From assembly GCA_049315325.1 (NCBI GenBank), contig JBMOKJ010000003.1, positions 271,760-335,759 on the forward strand: 64,000 nucleotides of DNA, read 5' to 3'. Shown here one piece after another: positions 35,103-44,129 of the stretch. The notes below the pieces were generated by a model, which was not told the DNA's origin, did no database searches, and was given only the letters and a program-made list of their open reading frames with translations. The position numbers and the translations under genes were made by a program. Positions within the stretch are counted from its first letter, which is position 1; every line of letters begins with the position of its first letter. This DNA is from CAXXIC01 sp049315325. GTDB taxonomy: Bacteria > Bacteroidota > Bacteroidia > Bacteroidales > UBA7332.

Positions 35103-38100
35103 ATGGATATCTTCAAGAATAAGCATGCCCAAGAATCGAATAAAGCAATATCCCAAAAGCGTAATATCCGTGTTTTTATCTCTTCGACTTTCAGAGATAT
35201 GATGGAAGAGCGTGATGCTTTAATGACACATTGCTGGCCTGAACTTCGTAAATTTTGCAGGGAACTTCAGGTAGAAATGGTGGAAGTAGATCTACGGTGG
35301 GGGATTGCCGAAGAACAAAGTACCCGAAAGGAAACTTTGAAACTTTGTTTGGATGAAATCCGTGCTTGCAGACCTTTTTTTATTGGTTTGCTGGGTGAAC
35401 GTTATGGCTGGATACCTGGCGATGATGCTTTTACACCCGATTTAAAGGAGGAACAACCTTGGCTGAAAGGTATTCACGACAAGAGTGTTACAGAACTTGA
35501 AATTCTGCACGGGGTGCTCAACAATCCCGAAATGGCAGGACGTGCCTTTTTCTATTTCCGGGACCCGCTATATATTGAAACAGTTCCGAAAGAAAAAAAA
35601 GCTGATTTTCTTTCGGAATCACCTACTGATGCAAAGAAACAAAACCAACTGAAAGATGTAATTCGTGCCACCTGTACTAAAAAAAATATACAGTTGCTGG
35701 AAAATTATACCGACCCGCAAGCATTGGCACCCATTATCCTTGAGCAACTAAAAGCTGCCATAGAAAGTCAATTTCCCAAAGAAGATATTCCTGACGAGCT
35801 TACACGCGAAGCCCGCGAACATGAGGCATTTGCCGAAGTGCGTCGTCGGACGTATATTGGCCGACCGGAATATTATAATCAACTGGACAAACATGTAGGT
35901 GAAACTGGGAAACCACTATTGTTGCTGGGTGATTCGGGAAGTGGTAAATCGGCATTGGTAGCCAACTGGGTGGAACACTGGCAAAAACATCAACCGAATG
36001 ATTATATTTTCCAGCATTATATTGGTGGAACGAATGACAGTTCGGATCATTGGAAATTGATAAAACGGCTGATATCTGAAATTAAACGCTGGACTGATGA
36101 TATTGAGGAATTGCCAAGCTCTAATGAAGACATTCTTCGTGATTTTCCGGTATGGTTATCTAAAGCACGTATCAAAGCCAATCGCGAGGGCGTCAAGTTT
36201 ATTGTAATTATGGACGCCCTTAACCAATTGGAAGACACAGATCATGCACATGTGCTAGGGTGGTTACCCGTTGATGCGTTCAGGGAAAATTTGCGTTTAA
36301 TTGTTTCAACTTTGCCGGGTGATATACTGGAAGTATTAGAAAAAAAAGAATTAACCACGCTCCTTGTTAAGCCATTGACACCCCTAGAGCGGGGAGAAAT
36401 GATAACAGATTACCTCCTGCGATTTGGAAAAGCACTCGACAAACCCAGAATTGAAAGACTTTCTACCAACAAAGCTACTGAAAATCCACTTTACCTGAAA
36501 ATTGTATTAGACGAACTTCGTGTAACAGGTACGCACGATCAGTTAGACCAACGTTTGGATGATTACCTAAGTGCAGTTGATATTCCGGCATTATTACAAA
36601 AAGTACTTGCCCGCTATCAGCGCGATTATGAACATGACCGCAAGGGATTGGTTAGCGATGCATTGAGTATGATATGGGCTGCAAGGCGTGGACTTACTGA
36701 AAGTGAGCTCCTTCGACTTTTAAAAACGGAAGATTTAGAACAACTTCCTTTAGCTTTTTGGTCACCTCTCCGTGCAGCACTCGAAGATAGCTTAATTGAA
36801 CGAAACGGAATTCTGAACTTCGCTCATGATTTTTTGCGTAAGGCGGTGGAAAGTGCTTTTTTAATGGGTCAGGATGAAATTGATGATATTAGAATACATT
36901 TAGCTGATTTATTTGACAAAAATTTATGGTCAGAGTTTCAGACTTATGATTTTAGTTCAATTTTCCCAATGTTGAATAAGGAGAATATGGTGGATAAAAA
37001 TGAGTTAGAACAAAATTTAAACAAGCTATTTCAATATTGGTACAAAGTTGATAATACTGTGGTTATTCTACAAATATCCCCTTCTAAGAGAGATTGTGAT
37101 GAACTACCTTGGTTACTTTGGAAAACAGATTCATTGCAAAGACTCCGTCAATGTTTGTTAAATGTCGATTTCTCTACTGAAATTTATGAGAATGATAAAA
37201 ATGAACTACTGAAATATTGGATTTACTTAGGTGAAGAAGCTTCTATTGGTAAAGAATATATAAATTCTTTTGAAAAATGGAAGAAAATTAATTCTAAGAA
37301 ATGGATTATTCCTGCAACATACACTTTAAGGTCTTTTCTTGTTAATTTTGGGCTAATTGCAGATGCAGATTATTTTTCTAAATTGAATTATCAATTCTAT
37401 TCAGAACAATCAAATGTTGGCAGTTTAGATTATGCTGCTTCCCTTGATCAGAGAGCCGATCATCTAACAAAATTAAATAGGTACGAAGAGGCTGAATCAA
37501 TGTTTAAAGAATCAATTAAAATATATGAAGAAAACAATAATCATCCTGATATAACTAGTCCTTTAAATAATATAGGATTATTATTTTCGAAAACAAAAAG
37601 ATTTGATGAAGCTGAAGTGTATTTAAAAGAAGCATTAAAGATAAATGAACATAATTTCGGTAAAAATCACCTGAAAGTAGCTATGAATTTACTAAATTTA
37701 GCCGAAGTATTAAAAAGAGCAAAAAAACTGGATGAAGCTGAGCCGCTATGTAGAAGAGCTTTAAAAATAAAAGAAGGTTTTTATGGGAAAGAGAGTCCCG
37801 AAATTTCAATTAATCTTAATAATCTTGCTGGAATTCTTCTTGAAAATAATTATTGGAAAGATGCCGAACCTATTCTTAATAGAGCACTTAAAATTAATGA
37901 AGAAAACAACGGGAAAGATGATATTAAAACAGCAAGTATTTTAACTAATATTTCTTCCATGTATTTTAACACTAATCGTTTGGAAGAGGCAGAAAAAAAT
38001 AGTAGACGTGCAGTCCAAATTTATTATGATTATATTATCTCAAATAGTATCTGGGAACAACGTCTTGAAGATATTGTAAATAACTATCGAATAATACTTC

Positions 38101-40274
38101 ATGCGCTTGGAAAAACAAATGAAGAAGGCATAAAAGTCATCCTTAGAATTGCGCCCAAGTATTTTGAATTAAATCCAAAAATTAATGTCAAGATACCGGA
38201 CAGTTTTACACGTGATAAAAAGAAAGATATTAATTTTCTAAATCTACTAAAACCTAAAGAACAAAATGAAGATAGATTGAGAAAAAAATTAAAAGATGAT
38301 GAAAATAAATTTGGCAAAAATAATCCTAATGTGACAATTAGCATTTACAAACTTGCCCTTTTTTTGGCTTCTAAAAATCAAAACAAGGAAGCAGAATTAT
38401 TAATGAGACGTGCAATTAATATTGATGAAGATAATCCTGATAAAAATTATTTGGCAATAACTGCTGGGCTTGGCAATCTTGGATTGCTTCTAAAGACCCA
38501 ATCAAGGTTTAGCGAAGCAGAGGTTATGATGAGAAATGCAGTTCAGATATTGGAAGATAATGGGTATTCTAACAAAAAAGAAATAATAGCTCCTCTTAAT
38601 AATTTAGCACAATTACTCAAAGCAAATAAACAATACGATGAAGCAGAATTATTAAGTAGACGAGCTGTTCTGACGCTTACAAGTATTGAACGGTTGACTG
38701 GTCAAACTCTTTCGGATTTGCAATTTGTCATTGAGGTTTATAGAGGTTTATTAAATGAAATGGATTGGGATGTAGAACAAATTGAAAAAAAAATTGAAAA
38801 ATTGCACCCAAACAAAAAAACACACATTAATATAAACGAAAACGAAAATGGTTTAAAAGAGGCACTAATTATTTATGAGGACAGTTTCGGTGAAAATCAT
38901 CGTATAATTGTTGACACCCTTTTCGATATAGTTAAATTGCTTTTGGATTCAAAAAGAATTGATGAAGCAAGACCATATTTAGAAAGAGCTTTTATTATAC
39001 TGGCTAGTCATTTTATTGAAGATCCATTAACAGAGCAATTCAAGAGCTTATATATTGAATTACTTAAAGAATTAGGATGGAGTGATGAGAAAATTCATAA
39101 ACATTTGTATATAATAGCACCAAATCTATTTAAGAATCAATCAAATTTTACATTAAAAGGACAAATAGACCAGATTAATAATTTAAGTGAAAAAGCTGAA
39201 AGGGAATTTGAACAAGAGCATTATGATGAAGCAATAAAATTATATCAACAGCAGATTCAACTAGCAGAAAGTATTCTCAAATCATATCCTTTACATGAAG
39301 AGAATAAAAAAACTTTTGCTATCAGTTATAACAGATTGGGGGAAATATATGAAACCGCCGGTTTAATATATGAAGCACTGAGCAATTTCGAGAAAAGTCT
39401 ATTCTTACAAAATGAACTATATGAGTCTAATCCCCAAAATGAATCCCTTAAAAACGATCTCGCGATTTATTATGAGAAAATAGGTTCTATACAACAGTCA
39501 TTAGGTTTAAAAGATGAGGCACTTGTTTCATTTAATGAATATCAGAAATTATCTTCTGAACTTTATTGTGCTAATTTAGAGAACACAGATTACTTGGAAT
39601 CTCTTTGTATTTCATTTTTTAGACTTGCAAACCTACATAACGATCTGGGTAATATCGATACCGGCAGAAATAATTTTGATCAATGGAAAGAAAATTTAAA
39701 TCACCTTATTGAAAAATCCCCACAAGAACCAAAATATAAGGAGTGGGATAGTATTGAATATGAGCCAGATATTTCTGATGCAAATTATATTGATGAAGAT
39801 GAAGATCAAAACACCAACCTGAAAAATGATTCTACAGATAATAATATTCAATCAGAAAAATCAGAAGAAGAACTTATTATAGAATTAAATAATGTAAAAG
39901 AACTTTATGAAGCCAATCCACAATCTAATGAAAAAGCAGAAAATGTGGTAAGCTCTTACAATAACTTAGGTTATCATTATTTTACGAATAAGATGCTAAA
40001 ACAATCACTTTCTTGTTATGAAAATTCATTGAAAATAGCTACAAAGCTAAATGAAGAAAACTCTTTGAACCCTGTTTATATTAAAAATCTTGTTCTTATT
40101 TATTTCAATCTTATTGCAAATAAAAAATATGGATTTTTTAAAAGAATGAAAATAAGAAACAAGATATCTTCTTTGTTAATGATAATGATAGATAATAATA
40201 TAGAGTTGGATGATTGGATGACAAAAAATAAACAGCTAATGACTGCTTGGAATTTATCAAAAAAGTTTAGATAA
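35103..40274 (+). CDS. DUF4062 - NACHT/STAND NTPase - TPR protein (nephrocystin-3-like architecture)
   Basis: Residues about 22-130 are a DUF4062 domain (VFISSTFRDMMEERD, VDLRWGI, LLGERYGW). A STAND NTPase follows with Walker A GDSGSGKSA (G276) and Walker B FIVIMDALNQLED (about 366-378). From about residue 775 to the end there are many TPR-type repeats with the kinesin-light-chain pattern (EAEPLCRRALKI, EAELLMRRAINI), interrupted near 960-1070. DUF4062-NACHT-TPR is the architecture of eukaryotic nephrocystin-3. STAND proteins switch on ligand binding and oligomerise; the repeats usually sense the trigger. The first 600 codons look clearly less AT-rich than the TPR half, which suggests repeat exchange or rapid diversification. 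Confidence 0.88.
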   Translation: MDIFKNKHAQESNKAISQKRNIRVFISSTFRDMMEERDALMTHCWPELRKFCRELQVEMVEVDLRWGIAEEQSTRKETLKLCLDEIRACRPFFIGLLGERYGWIPGDDAFTPDLKEEQPWLKGIHDKSVTELEILHGVLNNPEMAGRAFFYFRDPLYIETVPKEKKADFLSESPTDAKKQNQLKDVIRATCTKKNIQLLENYTDPQALAPIILEQLKAAIESQFPKEDIPDELTREAREHEAFAEVRRRTYIGRPEYYNQLDKHVGETGKPLLLLGDSGSGKSALVANWVEHWQKHQPNDYIFQHYIGGTNDSSDHWKLIKRLISEIKRWTDDIEELPSSNEDILRDFPVWLSKARIKANREGVKFIVIMDALNQLEDTDHAHVLGWLPVDAFRENLRLIVSTLPGDILEVLEKKELTTLLVKPLTPLERGEMITDYLLRFGKALDKPRIERLSTNKATENPLYLKIVLDELRVTGTHDQLDQRLDDYLSAVDIPALLQKVLARYQRDYEHDRKGLVSDALSMIWAARRGLTESELLRLLKTEDLEQLPLAFWSPLRAALEDSLIERNGILNFAHDFLRKAVESAFLMGQDEIDDIRIHLADLFDKNLWSEFQTYDFSSIFPMLNKENMVDKNELEQNLNKLFQYWYKVDNTVVILQISPSKRDCDELPWLLWKTDSLQRLRQCLLNVDFSTEIYENDKNELLKYWIYLGEEASIGKEYINSFEKWKKINSKKWIIPATYTLRSFLVNFGLIADADYFSKLNYQFYSEQSNVGSLDYAASLDQRADHLTKLNRYEEAESMFKESIKIYEENNNHPDITSPLNNIGLLFSKTKRFDEAEVYLKEALKINEHNFGKNHLKVAMNLLNLAEVLKRAKKLDEAEPLCRRALKIKEGFYGKESPEISINLNNLAGILLENNYWKDAEPILNRALKINEENNGKDDIKTASILTNISSMYFNTNRLEEAEKNSRRAVQIYYDYIISNSIWEQRLEDIVNNYRIILHALGKTNEEGIKVILRIAPKYFELNPKINVKIPDSFTRDKKKDINFLNLLKPKEQNEDRLRKKLKDDENKFGKNNPNVTISIYKLALFLASKNQNKEAELLMRRAINIDEDNPDKNYLAITAGLGNLGLLLKTQSRFSEAEVMMRNAVQILEDNGYSNKKEIIAPLNNLAQLLKANKQYDEAELLSRRAVLTLTSIERLTGQTLSDLQFVIEVYRGLLNEMDWDVEQIEKKIEKLHPNKKTHININENENGLKEALIIYEDSFGENHRIIVDTLFDIVKLLLDSKRIDEARPYLERAFIILASHFIEDPLTEQFKSLYIELLKELGWSDEKIHKHLYIIAPNLFKNQSNFTLKGQIDQINNLSEKAEREFEQEHYDEAIKLYQQQIQLAESILKSYPLHEENKKTFAISYNRLGEIYETAGLIYEALSNFEKSLFLQNELYESNPQNESLKNDLAIYYEKIGSIQQSLGLKDEALVSFNEYQKLSSELYCANLENTDYLESLCISFFRLANLHNDLGNIDTGRNNFDQWKENLNHLIEKSPQEPKYKEWDSIEYEPDISDANYIDEDEDQNTNLKNDSTDNNIQSEKSEEELIIELNNVKELYEANPQSNEKAENVVSSYNNLGYHYFTNKMLKQSLSCYENSLKIATKLNEENSLNPVYIKNLVLIYFNLIANKKYGFFKRMKIRNKISSLLMIMIDNNIELDDWMTKNKQLMTAWNLSKKFR

Positions 40275-40340
40275 ATAATTATTTCTCTATTGAAAAATTA
40301 CTAGTTTGTTAGCCTTAATCTGCATTAAAAATAACATCAC

Positions 40341-41258
40341 ATGAAAACCCCCGAATACTACAAAAAAGAATCACAAGAACTAAAGGCTAAAAACCCTTTA
40401 CAGTCGTGGTTAGCATTAGGTCGTTATTATTTAATGACGGGGGAGGATGTGGAATGTATCAGGACTTATGCTAAGGCTATTGATATCATCGTAAAAAACA
40501 CGAATGATACCTGTTTTAAAGCCATAGAAGCAGAGTTTGAGTTTTTAGCTGAATGTCAGGCAAATAATCCGGTAATGTGTTTTCAGATTAAATTTTACCT
40601 GCAAATTACCTTGTTTATTATCTCTGACGTTGAAAACAAAGAGCAGATAAAGCAACAATTAGAAAGTCACTGCATTAAAAAAGACGGTTTCAAACAGCCG
40701 GTGGTTATTATTGCGGGTGGTTCGTCTAATATGGAGCAATCGGTATATAAATATCAATTTGAAATGCGTGAAATATTTCCGGAATTCTGTGGAACTTTAA
40801 TCAGCGGAGGAACAACTGCAGGGATACCGGGTATGGTGGGTGAACTGAAACAAAAATTTGAGGACGAGCAAAACAAATATAAGAATCATACTCAAAGCTA
40901 TGAACTGATAGCTTATCTGCCCAAACAACTTCCCGAAAATGCCGTAAAATCAAGTGCTTATGATGCTTTTTACGAAACAGATTCCGATTGTTTTTCAGCA
41001 TTGGATATTTTGAGTTACTGGTGTGATTTGGTGTGCAGCGGTGTTAAGCTTTCGGAGGTGGTTGTTATTGGCATTAATGGAGGTGATATTGCCTCGATGG
41101 AATACCGCATAGCACTTTCGTTAGGAGCAAAAGTTGGGATAGTAGTGGATTCAGGAAGGGCAGTTACCGATATCATTCATGATGAAAACTGGAATATCCA
41201 TTCCAATTTAATTGAAATTACAAATGTATCGGACATCATAAAGAAATTAACTTTATAA
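40341..41258 (+). CDS. TPR-like - SLOG domain protein
   Basis: The N-terminal ~110 residues are helical and TPR-like (SWLALGRYYLMTGEDVECIR). Residues about 117-305 form a Rossmann-like SLOG (SMF/DprA-LOG) domain: VVIIAGGSSNMEQ, LISGGTTAGIPGMVGEL with the Gly-rich nucleotide loop, and VVVIGINGGDIASMEYRIAL near the end. SLOG domains bind or process nucleotide-derived ligands and also form the N-terminal part of TRPM channels. The gene lies between the NACHT-TPR gene and the TrkA-RyR membrane protein (15 bp to the latter). A role as sensor or producer of a nucleotide signal is inferred. Confidence 0.8.
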   Translation: MKTPEYYKKESQELKAKNPLQSWLALGRYYLMTGEDVECIRTYAKAIDIIVKNTNDTCFKAIEAEFEFLAECQANNPVMCFQIKFYLQITLFIISDVENKEQIKQQLESHCIKKDGFKQPVVIIAGGSSNMEQSVYKYQFEMREIFPEFCGTLISGGTTAGIPGMVGELKQKFEDEQNKYKNHTQSYELIAYLPKQLPENAVKSSAYDAFYETDSDCFSALDILSYWCDLVCSGVKLSEVVVIGINGGDIASMEYRIALSLGAKVGIVVDSGRAVTDIIHDENWNIHSNLIEITNVSDIIKKLTL

Positions 41259-41273
41259 AATCAATAAGCAGCT

Positions 41274-43076
41274 ATGTCAAACACTACGAAAAAAACTTCA
41301 TCTTCCCAATTTATACCCGAAAAAATCAATTCGCGTATATTGGTAATAACCTTTCTTTCATCCCTGATACTTGGCACAATAGGTTATAAGCATTATGCTC
41401 ACGGTGGAGAAACTGTGTATATTACAAATGCGCTGTATCATGCGGTTCAGCTTTTCGTATTGCATGCACCACATTTTGGCGCTCCCGTACCCTGGACATT
41501 AGAAATAGCTCGTTGGTTAGCAGCAGCTTCAACTGGATTTGTACTGTACAATACAGCATTGCATTTGTTGCATAACGAACGAATGGCTTATGTTCTCAAA
41601 CGAAGGGAAAAACACGTTGTAGTATGTGGTTTGGGGCGTCGTGGTATGGTTGTGGTTGAAAAACTTCATGCCTCCGGAATAAAGTTAGTTGCAATTGATA
41701 AAAATCCAGAACCAGATGTCGTAGAGCGGTTAAACGCTTTGCATATTCCATTAATTACAGGCGATGCAGCCCGTAAGGAAATACTGAAGCAAGCAAGAAT
41801 TGAATATGCCGACCGCTTCTTCACGTTTTGTCCTGACGATACCATAAATATCGAAATAGCACTCGAAGCTCAGAAAATTGGTAATAAAACGGGTTCATCA
41901 AGACAATGTTTTATACACATTAATGATGCAGAATTGCGTAATGCCCTCCAATCCAATACGAATAAGAAAGTTTCTGCAAAACCGACTCAAGTCCTACACT
42001 TTATTGATGCTTATGAACCTGAAGCTATTTCGGTGTTGACGGAAAAATTACCGCTCGATCATGATGGTATTTCTCCCAATGACAGTAAACAGGTACATTT
42101 AATTATTCTTGGCTTTGGGTGCATGGGGCGCATCATTGCGGTGAAAGCTGCACAATTGGGAGTATTTGCAAACAGAAAGAATTTGCGTATTTCGGTGATC
42201 GATCATAAGGCTGAACTAAACCGATCGTCACTATTGTTTCATCATCCGTATATTGAAGAAGTTGCTGACATAAAGTTTTATCATCAGGAAGTGCTTTCGC
42301 TCGAAACCCGCAATCAAATAGAGAAATGGTGTTCTGAACCAAATACGCTTGTAAATGTGGCTGTTTGTTTTGATAATACCACCCTAGCTTACGATACTGT
42401 CTTCAATCTGTTGCCACTTTTCAACCGAAAAAATGTAAGGGTAGCTGTGCGCATCAACGAACCGGAAAGTTTTGATTTTCTTTTGAAAGGAGCAAAAGCA
42501 GAAAAAGACAATAATCTAACTATTACAACTTTTGGTCTAGAAAGAAGTTTTGAGAATCTCACAAGCCCACTCGACAATGTAATCGAGAAATTTGCCATAG
42601 ATATTCATAAAGCCTATGTAAAAATGATTCACAAGGAAAATGAAAACACACCTGAAGAGCTTGAAAAAAAGTTAGAATCCGGCGAGTTGAATGATTGGAA
42701 AAACCTGTCCGAAGATTTCAGGGAATCGAATCGTCAACAGGCAGTTCATATCGGTTTTAAATTGCGGGCGAGTGGATACGAAATGGTGGATATTCATGAC
42801 CCACGACCTGCCATTGAAATTTTTCCTCCTAAGCTTTTAGATAACTTGGCAATAATGGAACATAACCGCTGGGTAGCCGAACGAAAAGTAAACAACTGGA
42901 AATATGGAGCAAAAACAGATAAATCCAACCGAATCAATGCAAACATAACCGACTGGGACAAACTCACCGATGAAATTAAAGAATATGATTATGTAACCGT
43001 AAGACGTATTCCTGAGCTATTGAAATTGATTGGGATGAAGATGGTGGAGAAACAATTAAAAGTGCTAACATATTAA
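41274..43076 (+). CDS. Two-TM, twin TrkA-N, RyR domain membrane protein
   Basis: Two hydrophobic segments (about 22-40 and 79-104) flank a semi-hydrophobic stretch (NALYHAVQLFVLHAP) that could be a pore helix. Two Rossmann TrkA-N domains follow, with nucleotide motifs VCGLGRRG (about 118) and ILGFGCMG (about 280). The C-terminal RyR domain (about 515-595) shows LAIMEHNRWVAERKVNNW and TDEIKEYDYVTVRRIP. TrkA-N domains bind NAD(H) or other nucleotides and gate potassium transport in Trk/Kch systems. The build suggests a ligand-gated channel or membrane effector controlled by nucleotides. It is tightly spaced between the SLOG gene (15 bp) and the TIR gene (9 bp). Confidence 0.82.
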   Translation: MSNTTKKTSSSQFIPEKINSRILVITFLSSLILGTIGYKHYAHGGETVYITNALYHAVQLFVLHAPHFGAPVPWTLEIARWLAAASTGFVLYNTALHLLHNERMAYVLKRREKHVVVCGLGRRGMVVVEKLHASGIKLVAIDKNPEPDVVERLNALHIPLITGDAARKEILKQARIEYADRFFTFCPDDTINIEIALEAQKIGNKTGSSRQCFIHINDAELRNALQSNTNKKVSAKPTQVLHFIDAYEPEAISVLTEKLPLDHDGISPNDSKQVHLIILGFGCMGRIIAVKAAQLGVFANRKNLRISVIDHKAELNRSSLLFHHPYIEEVADIKFYHQEVLSLETRNQIEKWCSEPNTLVNVAVCFDNTTLAYDTVFNLLPLFNRKNVRVAVRINEPESFDFLLKGAKAEKDNNLTITTFGLERSFENLTSPLDNVIEKFAIDIHKAYVKMIHKENENTPEELEKKLESGELNDWKNLSEDFRESNRQQAVHIGFKLRASGYEMVDIHDPRPAIEIFPPKLLDNLAIMEHNRWVAERKVNNWKYGAKTDKSNRINANITDWDKLTDEIKEYDYVTVRRIPELLKLIGMKMVEKQLKVLTY

Positions 43077-43085
43077 ATTCAAAAT

Positions 43086-44126
43086 ATGGAAAATAGAATC
43101 AGGGTTTTTATAAGTTATTCGCATCAGGATTTTAATTTGGTACAAAAAATTGTTTCAATATTGGAACAAGAGGGGATTATGGTTCTATGGTCTCAAAAGC
43201 TAACGGGAGGCATTGGTTATAGTGAAAAATTGAAAATTTTTATTGAACATGCTCATATTTTCATGCCGGTAATTACAGAATCGTCATCAGCAAGAGGGTG
43301 GGTTCATCATGAGATCGGTTATGCTATTGCACTTCATGTTCCCATATTTCCCGTAACTATTGGCAAGTTAGTACCTGTGGGAATGTTGGAGTATATTCAT
43401 GCTATTGAGTTGAGCAAAGACATCCAATTATTAAAAGAACAGATTGGATATAATACACTAAGCAATTTGTTAAACGAAGAGGTTCTTCCTGCATTTTATC
43501 AAAGAGCAGCGAAGGTTGAAGATCGTGCAAGTTTGATGAAAAATTTTGCAGATAAAGTGTGTAGTATGGGGAAATATGGTGTTGTAAGGCAAAAGGGCGG
43601 ACTTAGCTCATTTCATATTCCGAATAAACATATTGGTCATCAGTCTTGGGCTGACAGGTATGCTCCTGAAATACGGGGTTCTAATCATAAGGAACTTCAA
43701 CTTGGTGAAAGAAAAGCGTTACAACAACATGCAGATAAAGAAGGTTGTAAGCTAATAGTCAATCCAAAATATGCTCTTGAAAATCGATCTGAATTATCCG
43801 CCAAAACAAGAATAAACACTATGATTGAATTCCTATCATCAATGCCAAATGAAAAAGTTATTATTGCCTTTCAAAATACAAATACAAATATTGAATCACT
43901 AACGATGGTTGGCGATTGGTTTTTGGCTGAATCAGTTTCTTTCAAGGCTGGCGATGGTTTTACAAATACTTTTTTTACTCGAAATGCAGCAGAAATCACC
44001 AAACGAATACTCACCTTTGATGAAGAACTTGCGGATCTATTGGATCAACAAGGGTGGACACCAGAAAATTCAAGAGATAAAGCAATTGAAGAATTAAAAT
44101 GTTCGTTAACCTCAATTGAAAAATAA
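43086..44126 (+). CDS. TIR domain protein with unknown C-terminal domain
   Basis: Residues about 4-125 are a TIR domain: IRVFISYSHQDFNLV, the BB-loop region around LWSQKL, and the conserved catalytic-type Glu76 in GWVHHEIGYAIAL. TIR domains with this Glu commonly cleave NAD+ or make cyclic ADP-ribose isomers. The C-terminal ~200 residues (LGERKALQQHADKEGCKLIV, MVGDWFLAES, FTRNAAEITKRILTFDEEL) are not recognised; they look like a compact alpha/beta domain. The gene ends 3 bp before the next start, so co-translation with the DUF4062-STAND gene is likely. A predicted effector. Confidence 0.8.
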   Translation: MENRIRVFISYSHQDFNLVQKIVSILEQEGIMVLWSQKLTGGIGYSEKLKIFIEHAHIFMPVITESSSARGWVHHEIGYAIALHVPIFPVTIGKLVPVGMLEYIHAIELSKDIQLLKEQIGYNTLSNLLNEEVLPAFYQRAAKVEDRASLMKNFADKVCSMGKYGVVRQKGGLSSFHIPNKHIGHQSWADRYAPEIRGSNHKELQLGERKALQQHADKEGCKLIVNPKYALENRSELSAKTRINTMIEFLSSMPNEKVIIAFQNTNTNIESLTMVGDWFLAESVSFKAGDGFTNTFFTRNAAEITKRILTFDEELADLLDQQGWTPENSRDKAIEELKCSLTSIEK

Positions 44127-44129
44127 GCT

